DNA from: Salvia splendens
Lineage: Eukaryota; Streptophyta; Magnoliopsida; Lamiales; Lamiaceae
Direction of reading: 5' to 3'
Assembly (NCBI RefSeq): GCF_004379255.2
Contig: NC_056053.1
Coordinates: 21,944,188-22,008,187 of the forward strand
DNA: 64,000 nt
Shown here: positions 25,614-37,926 of the stretch, piece after piece
Numbering within the stretch: the first letter of the stretch is position 1
How the letters are laid out: each line of letters starts with the position of its first letter
Program-made: the position numbers and the translations under genes
Notes under the pieces: model-generated
Told to the model about the DNA's origin: nothing
Databases searched by the model: none
The model's input: the letters and a program-made list of their open reading frames with translations, nothing else

Positions 25614-27664
25614 GCAGGAACAACTGTACTTTTTTCATGGCTACTTTTTTATGGCCCCACTGTACTTTCCTCTTATTCGTCCCTTAACCGTCTCTTAAAT
25701 TACTATTCATGGGTCTCACTGTACTTTTTTACTTCATCTTTTAACTAAGGAACAAAACCTGCAATCCTCCATCTCTTATTCGTCTCTTAACCGTCTCTTA
25801 AATTAATATTTATTCAATTTCGTTTTTTATTTTTATTTCCCACAAATTCAATTAATAAAAACACACTTCATTAATTAAAATAAAATTACAACATAAAATT
25901 CGTAAAATCCTAAAAAATTAAAAATACATAATTTAATAATTTCCTCCGCCAAATTTTGCCCAAATGTGCTCCATTAGATCATCTTGGAGTTGGGCGTGGG
26001 CGGTAGAATCACGTGTCCTTGCCCGAATAGAGAACCGTTCTTGTATAGACGGATGCACTCCACTGCGAGGCGGACTACTTGCGGTAGAGCTTCCGGGGGC
26101 TTCAGGGTCGAACCAATTTCCCGCCTCAGGTCCTTCGTCTTGGACAATCATGTTGTGCAAGATTATGCAAGTATACATGATGTCGATCATGCTCTCCATG
26201 AACCACGTACCAGCCGGGGCTTTGATAATGTTGAAGCGCGCTTGGAAAACCACGAACGCCCGCTCCACATCCTTCCGAGCAGCCTCCTATTTCTGTGAAA
26301 AAAGAGCCTGCTTTGCGTTCACAGGCCTGGTGCACGTCTTCACGAAGGTTGGCCACTTCGGGTAGATGCCGTCGGCAAGATAGTACCTCATTTTATAGCG
26401 CCGGTTGTTAGCGGTGAAGTTGATGGCCGACGCTTTACCATCCAAAACTTCGGCGAAGAGGTCGAATTGGTGGAGCATGTGTATGTTGTTGTTCGAGCCG
26501 GGGACCCCGAAGTACGCATGCCAGATCCATAGCTAGTAGTCGGCAACGACCTCAAGTATAATGGTGGGGTGGGTGCCTTTTTGGCCGCTCGTGTACGACC
26601 CCCTCCACGCCACCGGGCAATTCTTCCATTGCCAGTGCATGCAATCGACGCTGCCAAGCATCCCAGGGAATCCGTGACTTCTTCATGAAGGAGGAGCAGA
26701 AACTGGCAATCTGTCGTGCTTGGCTTCCGAAGAAATTCGTTGGTGAAAGCTGTCCGGACGCCTTTACAGAATTGGATCAAGCACATTATCCTAGTGCTTT
26801 CTCCAATGTGGAAGTATTCGTCGAACACATCCGTCGTTTGTCCAGTCGCAAGCAGACGGATTGCTGCAGCACATTTCTGCCGCGTCATGTGGCTGGGACG
26901 ACCGACGGCGTCAAACCTTTCTTGGAAGAACTCTTCCCGGGCCTCCAATGTATTTGCGATGTGGAGAAATAGCGGTCGCCGCATGCGGAAACGGCGACGG
27001 AAGTAGGTATCTCCCCATACCGGGTTATCGCAGAAGTAGTCGCGTACTAACCTTGTTGCTGCTTCCTCCCGGTTATGATGGATGTAAGTCCGGGAGCGTC
27101 TTTGGGGCGGCGCGGCTTCCTCCGCCTCCCGGCGTCGATCTTCTTCAAGTGATTCTTGCATTATTCGATGCATTTGCTCAAATAGATCCATTAGATCGAT
27201 TAACTTTGAGAGAAGAATAAAATAGATGATTTGAGATGAAAATTGGAGTGGAAAGAGAGATGATTTAAGAAGATTATATGTGTATTTGTGTGTGAAATGA
27301 GGATGAAATAGGAGTATTTATAGAGTAAAAAATAAAAATAAAAAAAGGGAAAACCGTCGAAAACAGTAATATTACCGTTTTTGAATTTTAATTTATATTT
27401 TTTTATTAAATTTGAATTTAAAAAAAAATGATTTATTGTGTCAGCGTGACGAAACTCACTCACGGCCGACGAGTGGGCGTCACGCATCACCCCTGAGCGC
27501 GCCACGTCGCGCAAGCGCGTGGCGAGACAGCTCGCACGCTGTCTCGGCGTGACGTGGGTCTCAGCGGGATGGTGACGGGACAGGACGCTGCAACGCGTCT
27601 CGCGCCCGTCTCATCACAGAGGGATGGGATTCGAGCCACCCACGTAACGCGTTGCGGGTGGCCT
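25614..27664 (-). mobile_element. PIF/Harbinger element with decayed transposase
   Basis: The right end is the inverse of AGGCCACCCGCAACGCG; the left end (GCAGGAACAACTGTAC) is diverged and partly duplicated (three CACTGTACTTT-type blocks at about 25625-25740). Flanking TAA at 25611-25613 and 27665-27667. It belongs to the same family as the short element at 45.3 kb: both share TACTTTTTTACTTCAT and the same transposase start. Confidence 0.7.
25933..27191 (-). pseudogene. Harbinger DDE transposase, frameshifted
   Basis: Begins MDLFEQMHRIMQESLEED, keeps the hallmark YFRRRFRMRRPLFLHIAN, then loses frame near the first catalytic Asp: the expected SIDCMHWQWKN appears as ASIACTGNGRIA. It has in-frame stops near 26530, picks up again at FTANNRRYKMRYYLADGIYP (about 26400) and at MERAFVVFQARF (about 26260), and ends HIWAKFGGGNY. 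At least two frameshifts and one stop make it non-functional. About half the residues match the intact transposase next door, so it is a different family member and not a copy of it. Confidence 0.85.
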
Positions 27665-27710
27665 TAAACTCTTCGGGTTTTCCCTCTTTCATAAGGCTCA
27701 ACAATTGTTA

Positions 27711-28481
27711 CCTTTCTCTCTTTATTTTTTTACGCTATAGATACCCACAACTTCTTTCCTAATTTTTCCACTTTGTTGATACATGAACAAATCCAGCAAT
27801 AAATAATTACTACTCCTAAAAATATTTATTTTTTCATATGGGAGTGATCAATTGCTAACTCACTCTCTAGTAGCTAACTACAACTAATTTAAGACTATAG
27901 GATTTTAAAATTTTAATGGTTTAAAATTTGCCCCGTGTAATTTTCGTTTTTATTAATTAAATCGAAAAAGATTAAAAAAAACTACCAAATTAGGGTTTTT
28001 GATGAAAATATCAGTATAATGTTTTGAAAATATCAACACAATGCTTTGAGAATATCAACGCATTGCTTATGACAATACATTGCTTTAAGAATGACATTCT
28101 ACATGTATTATATTGACATATTTTACATAGTATAGTGACATTAGTTGCAGTACGAAAAATTGCAAATTTTTGAATTTTTTTAAAAATTTTGAAATCGGAA
28201 CATATGCAAGTGAGATCTCGTTAGAATCCTTATGAAATTATCTTTAATTTGATATATGTTGTGCGAAAAAATAATTTAAATCGAGAAAGTTATATGCGTT
28301 TTAAAGTAATGTGTTTTTTTTAAAAAGTTAATTACAACTAATTTGTTGTGAATTGACCTTAATACCCTTATTGACTTTTTTTTATCGTATTGACATTTCG
28401 AGACTGATGATCTAGGCCATTGATTTGAATATCTAAGAGTTATTATTTAATTATAGTTAGCAATTAAGCATTGAGTTAGCA
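27711..28481. other. AT-rich spacer
   Basis: No gene. Around 28000-28130 there is a run of TATCAA / TGACATT motifs, low complexity only. Confidence 0.45.
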
Positions 28482-28489
28482 ATATAATT

Positions 28490-28979
28490 AGGGATGTCAA
28501 TCGGGTCGGCCTATCGGGTTTCGGGGCAACCCTAGTCGGGTTGCGGGTCAATCGGGTGCGGGCTAACCGGGTTGTGATACTAATATTTGATATATTTCGT
28601 GAAATTTTAATATATGTTTTAGAAATTTAAATATTTTTTTAGTGAGTTTAATTTATTTAATAATTATAATATTAATAAAATTCAATATATACTTTTATAT
28701 TTAATATAAAATTGAAAGTTATTTTTTTTAGTTATCTATATCATAAAATTAGTCAATGAAGTGTCGAATTAGGAGTAAAAAAATAGAATAATAGAAATTT
28801 TATCGGGTTTTCGGGTCAGCCCATCGGGTTTCGAGTCTGGCCCTAACGAGTTGCGGGTTAATCGGGTGCGGGCTTATCTGTTTTAATTTTATCGGGGTAG
28901 ATATTTCCGGCCCTAACCCTGTAAATTTGCAGGCTATTCGGGTCAGCCCACAGGTTGCGTACGACACTTACATCCCTAA
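28490..28979. mobile_element. Non-autonomous hAT-like element (490 bp)
   Basis: Ends AGGGATGTCAATCGGG and the inverse of ACATCCCTAA, flanked by an 8-bp direct repeat ATATAATT (28482-28489 and 28980-28987), the hAT target length. Subterminal GGGTTGCGGGT / TCGGGTCAGCCC repeats, AT-rich centre, no ORF. Confidence 0.8.
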
Positions 28980-29451
28980 ATATAATTCTCTCCTCATATA
29001 CTTCTACTTATATACCGATAAATTTATCTTTACTGAATATTGTAGGTCGACTATTCTTCAAAAATATAAATACTTTAATTAAAATTGTTGTAAAACATTA
29101 ACAAAAATATGCATATATTATTTGGATTTATTGCCAAATTTACTAATCCATCGCTAGGTTTGGACGGGGCAAAGAAGCGGAGACGGTTTTTATTTACCCA
29201 TTGATTATACTAACTACGTTTATCAAAAATAATTTTGTTTTTTTATATTTGGATTATCAGCTAAAAATTTTCTCTATCGATTTATAGCAAGCTTTAATCT
29301 ACCTTTCTATCTACATCTTTCTTATTTATTCAATTTCGCATTTAAATTTGAGTCACTATCAAGCCTATTTTTTATGGGCGGATGTAATATATTGCATTCC
29401 TCTATAATTTGGATGCGGATGACATGACATGACGCAACCTTATCTACGTAA

Positions 29452-30293
29452 GAGCATGCAAAACGGTGGACGGACGGCGTCCGTCCGTGCCGCTGGCAAG
29501 AACAAGGTCCGCCGCCGCTGGCACGGCGCTGCTCACTGCATCAAGCGCGTCCGTGCCAGCGAGCAGGCGACGTGGCGAGCAGCGATTGGGCAACGTTTTT
29601 TTTATTAAAAATCGGTTTTTAATTAAAAAACCGATTAAAAATAAAAAAAATATTTTTTTCACTTCCCAAAAAATATATATCCGTTTTTCACCATTTTCCA
29701 CTTTTTAATTTTTTTTTATTTTTTTTCCCAAAAATACACATTTTCATCTATAAATACCTCACTTTCACACCCAAAAATTCACACCAAACTATACAAATCT
29801 CATCTTCATTCTCTCATATTCATTCTCATCTTCATTCTCTCATTTTCATTCTCATCTTCATTCTCTCATTTTCATTCTCATCTTCATTCTCTCATATCCA
29901 TTCTCAAAGACAATTGGGAGTAGTGCCGTCGGATGAGTAGTCGTCCACGGGGTATTTTTAGTTTTTAATTATGTAGTAATTTTTAATTTTTAGGAGTTTA
30001 ATTATGTAATTTTTAATTTTTAGTATTTTAATTATGTAATTTTTAATTTTAGGATTTTAATTGTGTCTTTTTTATTTTATTTGTAATTTAAATATTTATT
30101 GTCGTTTTTTAATAAATTTTAATATTATGGAAATGTTTTTGTTTAATTGAATTTTAAATTGAATTATGCTCGTCCTTACGGAAGAGCACAGCTGTGGGTG
30201 TTGTGCTCTCGCTAGAGAGCAGGTAGAAAAAGTGGAGTCGGGCCCACAACCATGCTCGCTGCCAAGAGCACGGTTGTGGTCTTGTGGATGCTC
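29452..30293. mobile_element. Harbinger-type MITE (842 bp)
   Basis: Ends GAGCATGC and GGATGCTC with TAA on both sides (29449-29451, 30294-30296). GC-rich CGTCCGTCCGTGCC at the left end; a palindrome around CGCTGGCAAGAACAAGG / CGTGCCAGCGAGCAGG. No transposase. Confidence 0.75.
29801..29904. repeat. Four-copy 26-bp minisatellite inside the MITE
   Basis: Period 26, unit CATCTTCATTCTCTCAT(A/T)T followed by TCATTCT; four near-perfect copies. Confidence 0.9.
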
Positions 30294-30296
30294 TAA

Positions 30297-31672
30297 CCGT
30301 GATTATTGGTATTATAGCTTAGTCAAATTGCTAGATTTGGAAAAAAGGAAAGGAATTCATTAGAATCGCCTATGTACTAAATTTGTTGTTTAAGATAATA
30401 TTCCAAATTTTTATAGATGATTCGAGGACTTGGTTTGAGACTTGAGTAATCACTAATTTTTAAATTTTTTATGCTATATTATGGATCCATACATTTCCGT
30501 CCATGCAATGAGTATCTTTTAGTTTGTTTAGTTACTTTATATTCCATGATTCCTACTTCCACAATCAATGATTATATTTTCCTACTTACGATTCATTAAT
30601 TCATAAAAGTTAGTGGTGACACAAAAGAATTTATCCTTAGTTGATTTGAACAAATTTTATAAAATCATGACATTGTTATGATAGAAATTTCGAACTCAAT
30701 TAAATATACCTCAATAACTAAAATGATGTGATGTTAGTTCCAATAATGTGAACACCCTAACACAAATTGATATAAAACATTGACTTATGCATGCATTCAC
30801 ATTTATCTATTTGCTTCCATCCCAATTCCCAAGTGGATTGTTTTCTTGCTGCCTAGCTTTATTTTTTAAAAGAAAAAAATACATCAGTTAACTAAGATAA
30901 AATTTGATGATGATAATAGTAGAGTTAGAGTATATCTATCCTATTAAGCGAGATTCGCGGCTTGTAATATCTTTCCTATTATTTTGCGATAGGGGGTAGT
31001 TCTCTTTTTCTAATATTTATATATTCCCACATAAATATTTATAGAAATACTAGCAAAATAAGTAACAATTGCATATGAATTTGATCTAAATTGTGGGTAT
31101 GTCTAGACTAGGGAATTTTTTCTCATAAATTGTATGCCCACAAGGCCACAAGATCTTCGCCCATCTAGCTAATTCTAATAAATGATCTTTTCACAAGATG
31201 TCAAAACTACCATTTTGTGAGTGTATATAAATATTTATCGGGATAAGAAAAAGACATTATGGCATATAGAATAGATGGAGCACTACATAAATGGACCACT
31301 CCATTACATTACTCATCACAAATTCATGATAATAGCTTCCACTCTTTCACTTAGCAATCATACCAACTCTTTTATTTTACTTTTTCCCAAAACTATTGAA
31401 AGATGATATTATTGCCACAAAAATTATAAGCATAGTTTGGTAATAACTAAAATAACCTTGAGGCTTCTCCAAGAAAAACGTCCACTGTAGTTCAAAATCT
31501 AGTAAAGGAGGCAGTATTTTTTATGAAACCTGATGACAAAAAAAGATTACTATGAACATAAATTAATTCAAGTTTTTTTCATAACGTAATTCAAGTTGTG
31601 ATTTTCCTTAGGCCCACAAATGTACGTACATGCCGATAATTAGCGGGCGGTTTGGTACTATTCTATTATTAA
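30297..31672. other. AT-rich intergenic region
   Basis: I see nothing coding or structural here. Confidence 0.45.
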
Positions 31673-31674
31673 TA

Positions 31675-31917
31675 CCTCCGTCTCCAAAAATTTGTCCCAC
31701 TTTGACGGGTTTTAAGAAATGTAATGGAAAGTGAGTTGAAAAAGTTAGTGGATTGTGGGACCTACTTTTATATATTAGTTTTATAATAAAATGTGAGTAT
31801 GAAAGAGTTAGTAGAATATGAGGTCAATGACTAAAAATGGTAAAAAGTGAAATGGGACAAATTTTGGGGGACAAACGAAAATGGAAAACTGGGACAAATT
31901 TTCAGGGACGGAGGTAG
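31675..31917. mobile_element. Stowaway-like MITE
   Basis: Ends CCTCCGTCTCCAAAAATTTG and the inverse of AATTTTCAGGGACGGAGGTA, with TA on both sides (31673-31674, 31918-31919), as in Tc1/mariner-derived Stowaway elements. Confidence 0.85.
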
Positions 31918-32175
31918 TAAATTATAAAACCTTTCCTTTTAACAATTTTTTAAAAACAAAAGTTTTATCCAGTATTAAAGGATAAATATATCATTTTGTC
32001 TGATTGTTTTGATGTTTTAATAAAAATGACTTAATCTTTCGGTAATGAAAGACCGAAAAATTCAATTTTCAATCAAAAATGTTCTGATAAATTTTTTTTT
32101 TAAGTTATGAAATTATCCATAGAGTATTTAAAGTCTCTTCCCCAATTTTTTGACAAAACTCTAGCACAATTCTTA

Positions 32176-32818
32176 GAGCATCCATAGAGGAGAGCACACC
32201 GTTGTCCGTCCGTCCGTGCCACTGGCAAGAACACCCTGTCCGCCGCTGGCATGACGCTGCTCTTAGCTAAGAGCACGTCCGTGCCAGCAAAGCAGGGCGA
32301 CATGGCGCGTTTCTATTGGCCGTTGGCATTTTTTTTCTTTTTATAAAAAAATCAAAAATAATACCAAAAATTAAAATAAAAATGGATTCCCAAAAATATA
32401 CAGATTTTATTACCATTTTTTTGAAATTTTTTTGAAATTTTAAAAAAATTAATCCCAAAATCATCTATAAATACACACATTCATCATCCATTTTGGCGAA
32501 ATTCGGCCACGAGTAGTGAGTTTTTTTAATTTTATGAATTTAATTATGTAATTTTTAATTTTTAGGATTTTAATTATGTAATTTTTAATTTTTTTGTAAT
32601 TTGTAATATTATTCCAGTTATTTTTAATGCATTTTAATATTGTAGAAATGTTTTTATTTAAATTGAATAATAGAATGGTGGAACCCTTGAGCATGTCCTT
32701 GTGGAAGAACACGGATGTGGGTGTTTGTGCTCTTGCCTAAGAGCAAGGAGTAAAAGTGGGTCCGGCCCACATCCGTGCTCGTTGTCAAGAGCACAGATGC
32801 GGATACTCTTATTCTCCA
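32176..32818. mobile_element. Harbinger-type MITE (643 bp), relative of the one at 29.5 kb
   Basis: Ends GAGCATCC and GGATACTC; TTA on both sides (32173-32175, 32819-32821). Shares GTCCGTCCGTGCC, CGTGCCAGC and TAAGAGCA motifs with the 29.5-kb element. No ORF of interest. Confidence 0.75.
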
Positions 32819-32821
32819 TCG

Positions 32822-33668
32822 TTAAAAACCTATGCCTATCATGTCTTCCTCGGCAGCCATACCTAACTCCTCGGGATTCTAAATCAAGAAGATGCTTTGT
32901 AAGCAAAAATTAACTTGCTGATTTTTATTTTCTGAAAATTGTTTTCAAGTTATTCACCTTTGTAACAATTGGTCAAATTTATCTCCAAATTAGATAAACC
33001 AAAATGGAACCAATCCAAAATTAATTAAATTGAGAAAATAATTAGATATATCCATTTTAGTTTGACGAAAGTTGCCTTCCCAAGAACAGCATTCCTGACA
33101 GTCTGCATGGTCCATGTATTAAATCACCAATTATTCCTATTTATGAATCACATTTATAGTGACAACATCCATACACACTAAATTAAACATAAAAATGAAA
33201 TAAAGCTCAGCAAAAAAAATTACCAAAATCGTAACGAGATGAAACATGTTCTGACACATAGAGATTAATTACTTAACAAATAAATAAAATAGGAGCATTA
33301 TATTTTACAACTACAATTATCCTAATCTTTATCGGGAGTCAAACTTACCTCCTAAACTAATTCAGTTACTGTGTGAAACAACACTGTAGATGGATAATCA
33401 ATCATCAATCCACGATCCAAATCCCCAATTTCTCCCAATTTTCTCACAAAATTCCACTCCCAAATTTTGGCGTTTCAGCAAATACCTCATGTGCACGCAC
33501 CCACCCTTCGTCATCATCACACAATATTTTTTTCTACAGAAAACGTGCCCTGCCGACGACAAAGACAGGTTAATTTCATTATATATTCCCGGCCAGACAA
33601 CGTTAACAAATCGCCCACGCTTCTGAGCTAATGCTCTTCCATTGCCATTTCCTCTCACATCGTAAAAA
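32822..33668. promoter_or_regulatory. Promoter and leader of the NPF transporter gene
   Basis: TATATAT at 33580-33586 is a plausible TATA box about 85 bp before the start codon. An upstream ATG at 33631 opens a 61-codon frame that ends at 33816, past the main ATG, in another frame. Confidence 0.45.
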
Positions 33669-36600
33669 ATGGCGGAAAATGAGAGAGAAAATGGCGACGG
33701 ATCTCAGATCCGCCACAAGGATAACAACGATGAGGAAATTGTGGTCGGAGATGACGATGAGCCTGAGGTTAATTACAGAGGAATCAGAGCCATGCCTTAC
33801 ATCATTGGTACACTAATTAATCCATTTTTCTTTGTTTATTTCATTCTTCTTCAATTGATTACGAAGATTAATTGTGTGTTTTGAATTTTGATAGGGAATG
33901 AGACGTTTGAGAAGCTTGGAGCGTTGGGAACGCTTGCTAATCTTCAGGTATACTTAACCACCGTTTTCAACATGTCGCGCGTTTCCGCAACCACGCTTCT
34001 TAGCATCTTCGGCGGCACCACCAACTTCGCCACTCTCCTCGGCGCTTTCTTCTCCGACACCTACTTCGGCCGCTACAAGACCCTCGGGTTCGGCTCCGTC
34101 GCCTCCTTCCTGGTTCGTATTCATTTAAATCACGAATTTTGGTTAACTTTCAATCAATTATACTCACTATGTCCATGATTTAAAGTCTTATTTTAATTAA
34201 GTGCGGATTTTAAGTTATATGAAAAAGAAAGTAGATTGAAAAAGGTAGGTAATGTGAGTCTCACAGGACTCGCTCCGTTTCGTTTCACTGTAATTGGGTC
34301 TTATTCCATTTTGGATTGTTTTACTGTAATTGGGTCTTATTTCATTTTGGATTGTTTTACTATCGTTGAGTCAATTTTTTCACACTCCACTTAACTTAGT
34401 TAACACAATTTTTATAAAATCTCGTACTCAAAAGAAATGTCTCTACTACATAAGAACAGATGGAATATTAACTTTATAGCGAGACGTGATTGTAATTATT
34501 TAGTTGAGTTTGGAGTCCATTTATCGAAAAAAATATGCACTTCAAATTTTGGATGCTCCGAAATGGAAAATGTAAACTTATTTCATAGACAGATGGAGTA
34601 TGATATTCGAAAATTGAATACATCTATTACAAAATGACGTCTTTTGGTGATAACTACCAGGGTCTGCTGGTGATAACGATGACGGCGGTGTTCAAGGGGC
34701 TGCACCCACCGCGCTGCGCCCCGGAAGCGGCACAGTGCGTGGGGGCGACACCGTGGCAGATGACGGTGCTGCTGCTGGGGTTCGGGCTGATGATCGTGGG
34801 CGCGGGCGCGATCCGGCCTTGCAACCTGGCATTCGGGGCGGACCAGTTCAACCCGAAGACGGAGGCCGGGAAGAGGGGGATCGACAGCTTTTTCAACTGG
34901 TACTTCTTCACGCTGACGTTCGCGCAGATGGTGTCGGTGACTCTCGTCGTCTACGTGCAGTCGGACATCAGCTGGTCGATCGGGCTCGCGATCCCGACGC
35001 TCTTCATGCTGATCTCTTGCTTGTTGTTCTTCCTCGGGACTAAGATATATGTGATAGTGAGGCCGGAGGGGAGTTTCCTCACCAGCTTGGCGCAGGTGGT
35101 GGCGGTTGCCGTGAAGAAGCGGCGGCTCAAGCCGCCGAAGCAGCCGTGGATCAGCCTCTACAAGTACATGCCGCCCAAGTCCATCAACTCGAAGCTGCCC
35201 TATACCGATCAGTTCCGGTAAGTGTTTAATTTGTTTTGTTATGTTTTTCTTTAATTAACTTAATTAGGGAATATTATTAAATATGGGAATCAAATCTAAC
35301 TTTTTCTTTTGGAATCTAAAAACTATAGTTTGATGGAATAATAATAATATTAATAATTATTAATATTTTATTGCGGAACTGGTCCTACATCTACATGTAC
35401 CAACCCACACCACTAGTGCAAGCACCACCACTACTAAATCAATAGTTGCATGATATTTGCCTTATCAAATGGAGTAAAATAAAATAAATGCATGATATTT
35501 TCTCTAATTTTCTACTCTAAAATGTTGGTATTGTTAACATATTATACCTGTAAAATTAAATACTACTATTATAATTCTAATACCATTAATCCGTTTACAT
35601 CAGAACTCGTAAGGTAAATCTTCCGACAAGAAAAAAGAGCAAGTTGAAAATTCCCAGCCAATCTCACTTTTTAAAAGTGCTTAGCTAAAATCTTAACTTT
35701 CCACCACTCACTTTAGAAAATCATAGTCAATTTTTACTCTAAAAAGTGAACACATGAGAAAGATTTAAAGTTACATTTGTTTAAGATTCATTTATATGCG
35801 ATGTCACAAAATAACATCACACACTACACATGTGTGTTTCTGAGATGCAATCTTCTTTAAGTAGATCAGTTTAACTAATCCTCAAATACCACAACTTTAT
35901 AATCAATTGATTTGGATAAACTCGAATCATTTTCGTATAATTTCATCCGTCCCATAAAAATATCTGCAAAATTTTCATTTTCGTTCGTTCTATTGAAATA
36001 TGGGCATTTCCATTTATGGAAAGTTCTCCCCAACTCATTATTCATATACATCAATTTGTTTATAATTTATACCACTATAGTCCATCATTACAACTCATTA
36101 AACGTTAATAATAATGTACTAGATCATATTATCCACTAATATTACTTTAATTATATTTTTCGTCATCTCTCTTACTTTATCAATAGTGTATTAATTTCAG
36201 TGTTACATATTTTTATGATATGGAGGGAGTAATTTATTTTAGTGTCACTCCAAAAACTACCATCATTAAATATTAGGGTTTAGCCCCCAAAATAATTATG
36301 ACAATAACACCGTTAAAAACAGAAACTTACTTTGGAGTCAAACTCTAATAATAGTAAAAAAATTGATAGAAGTAAAATCATAGTTTTGCAATTATTTTAT
36401 CTGTATATGAAATGTATTTTTGATGGTGATTTATGAAACTATTTTCTCTTATGTTTTCCTTTTTCGTTTTTACTTTACTATTTTTAAAAAATAATCTCGT
36501 TTTAATAATTACTACAAAAAATTAGTAAACGGAAAAAATAATTAATTTTTTTAAAAACATTATAATTCTAATACTATTATACAAAATTTTATTATTTAAA

Positions 36601-37562
36601 TAGCTATTATATTATTCTTTCATTAAATAAATAATTACATAATTGCCAACAGATTTCTGGACAAGGCGGCGATCATAACCGGCGGCGACGAGATGAACCC
36701 CGACGGCTCCGCGGCGAACCCGTGGCGCCTGTGCAGCCTGCAGCAAGTCGAGGAGATGAAGTGCGTGCTCCGCGTGATCCCGATCTGGGCCGCCGCGATC
36801 CTCTATCACGTCGGCGAGAAGCAGCAATACATCGTCTTCCAAGCCATGCAGTCCGACCGCCACCTCGGCCGCCGCGGCACCAAATTCCAAATCCCCCCCG
36901 CCACCTACAACATCTTCTCCATGCTCACCCTCACCCTCTTCGTCCCCCTCTACGACCGCGCCTTCGTCCCCCTCCTCCGCCGCCTCACCGGCAAACCCGG
37001 CGGCATCACCGTCCTCCAGCGCATCGGCGTCGGCATCTTCCTCACCATCGTCGAGTCCCTCGTCGGCGCCATCGTCGAAGACCGCCGCCGCGCTCTCGCC
37101 GCCGGCGACCGGCCGGTTGCCAGCGGCCACAGCGGCGCAGTGTCTTCAATGTCGGCGATGTGGCTGGTGCCGCAGCTGGTGCTGGCCGGCTTGGCGGAGT
37201 CGTTCTCGGCCATCGGGCAGGTGGAGTTTTTCTACAAGCAGTTCCCGGAGAATATGAGGAGCATCGCGGGCGCGTTTTTCTTCCTTGGGTCCGCGGCCGC
37301 GAACTACGTGAACGGTCTGCTGATCACGGTGGTGCATCGAATGACGGAGGGGTCGGCGGCGGGGAACTGGCTGCCGGAGGATTTGAATCAGGGGAGGTTG
37401 GATTACTTTTACTATCTCATTGCGGCGCTTTGTGCTTTGAATTTTGGGTATTTTGTGATGTGTGCGAGGTGGTATAATTATAAAGGGAGTGGGGGGAGTG
37501 TTGAGCATGAGATGAGTAACAGGGACATTATAGATATAGATTTGGATTCAAGAGTTGTGTGA
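33669..37562 (+). CDS. NRT1/PTR family transporter, NPF2 type (607 aa)
   Basis: Proton-coupled major-facilitator carrier of the plasma or vacuolar membrane; NPF2 members move nitrate or glycosides such as glucosinolates. Exons: 33669-33807, 33895-34112, 34661-35217, 36653-37562; 1824 nt, phases close. Motifs: NETFEKLG (the ExxEK proton-coupling motif), [35 protein letters not shown] (PTR signature), [23 protein letters not shown] on the central loop, [18 protein letters not shown] [45 protein letters not shown], and [18 protein letters not shown]. About 12 membrane segments in the usual 6+6 layout with an Arg/Lys-rich loop. Exons 3 and 4 are very GC-rich against AT-rich introns. Intron 2 holds a Stowaway-like MITE. 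The closest known relatives I recall are NPF2.10/2.11 of Arabidopsis; the substrate here is unknown. Tail-to-tail with the proton pump, about 360 bp apart. Confidence 0.93.
34163..34598. mobile_element. Stowaway-like MITE in NPF intron 2
   Basis: TA-flanked; left end CTCACTATGTCCATGATTTA and right end the inverse of AGACAGATGGAG, so the ends are diverged. It holds a 36-bp tandem repeat at 34287-34358 (unit with CTGTAATTGGGTCTTATT). Confidence 0.55.
35941..36229. mobile_element. Stowaway-like MITE in NPF intron 3
   Basis: Left CATCCGTCCCATAAAAATAT, right ATATTTTTATGATATGGAGGGAG; the ends are inverse to each other with a few mismatches, and TA follows the right end. Confidence 0.55.
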
Positions 37563-37926
37563 CAAATTTGGTTTTGTATTTAGGGTGGATGAGATTGGTG
37601 AAAAGAAATGTTGTGAAATTGGAACTTTGTATCCATAGTTTCTAATCTCTGTGTCTACATTTTGGTGTATAGTTAATTTCCTATAAAATCGAACTAGATC
37701 TACTCTGTTATTCCATTTACACAGACAGCAATATTGAAGGTTTTTACCACTGCCTCAGAAACAGAAACAGAAACAGAAACACACACAAACTAAACTCTTC
37801 CATGTTTATATGAACATTCACTTCTAACATTAGTATCTTAAATATTACACACTTGTGCTTGGATGCAACTGCAAGCCTCACCTCAAATCAAATCTCTACT
37901 TCAATTGCACCCATCCTCAAATCTTC

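Larger units (their letters stand above)
23220..27710 (-). pseudogene. Unrecognised host gene exon split by two Harbinger elements
   Basis: Host segments are 23220-23680, 25597-25610 and about 27665-27710. The last coding part ends at a stop at 23220-23222 (TELEMFRT). It reads as ordinary acidic plant protein (LYGEDPEAFSSHSQF, DLGKDMVGKEIFDVGC). Taking out 23681-25593 and 25614-27664, with one TAA copy each, leaves one frame across both joints, giving a junction RRVYFLKAINDLCEYDL. I do not recognise the family, and upstream exons could not be traced in the AT-rich DNA beyond 27.7 kb. It may be a dead gene, or a fragment left from an older duplication. Uninterrupted copies elsewhere in the genome would settle its nature. 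Confidence 0.45.

Noticed and set aside
29801..29904. Regular 26-bp repeats as a CRISPR-like array
   Set aside because: No spacers between the units, eukaryotic context, and the repeats lie inside a MITE: a plain minisatellite.
36612..37477. Long ORFs (172 and 251 codons) overlapping NPF exon 4
   Set aside because: GC-rich third positions open other frames; composition is Arg/His/Pro or Asp/Glu/Ala runs with no domain, whereas the NPF frame carries all transporter motifs.
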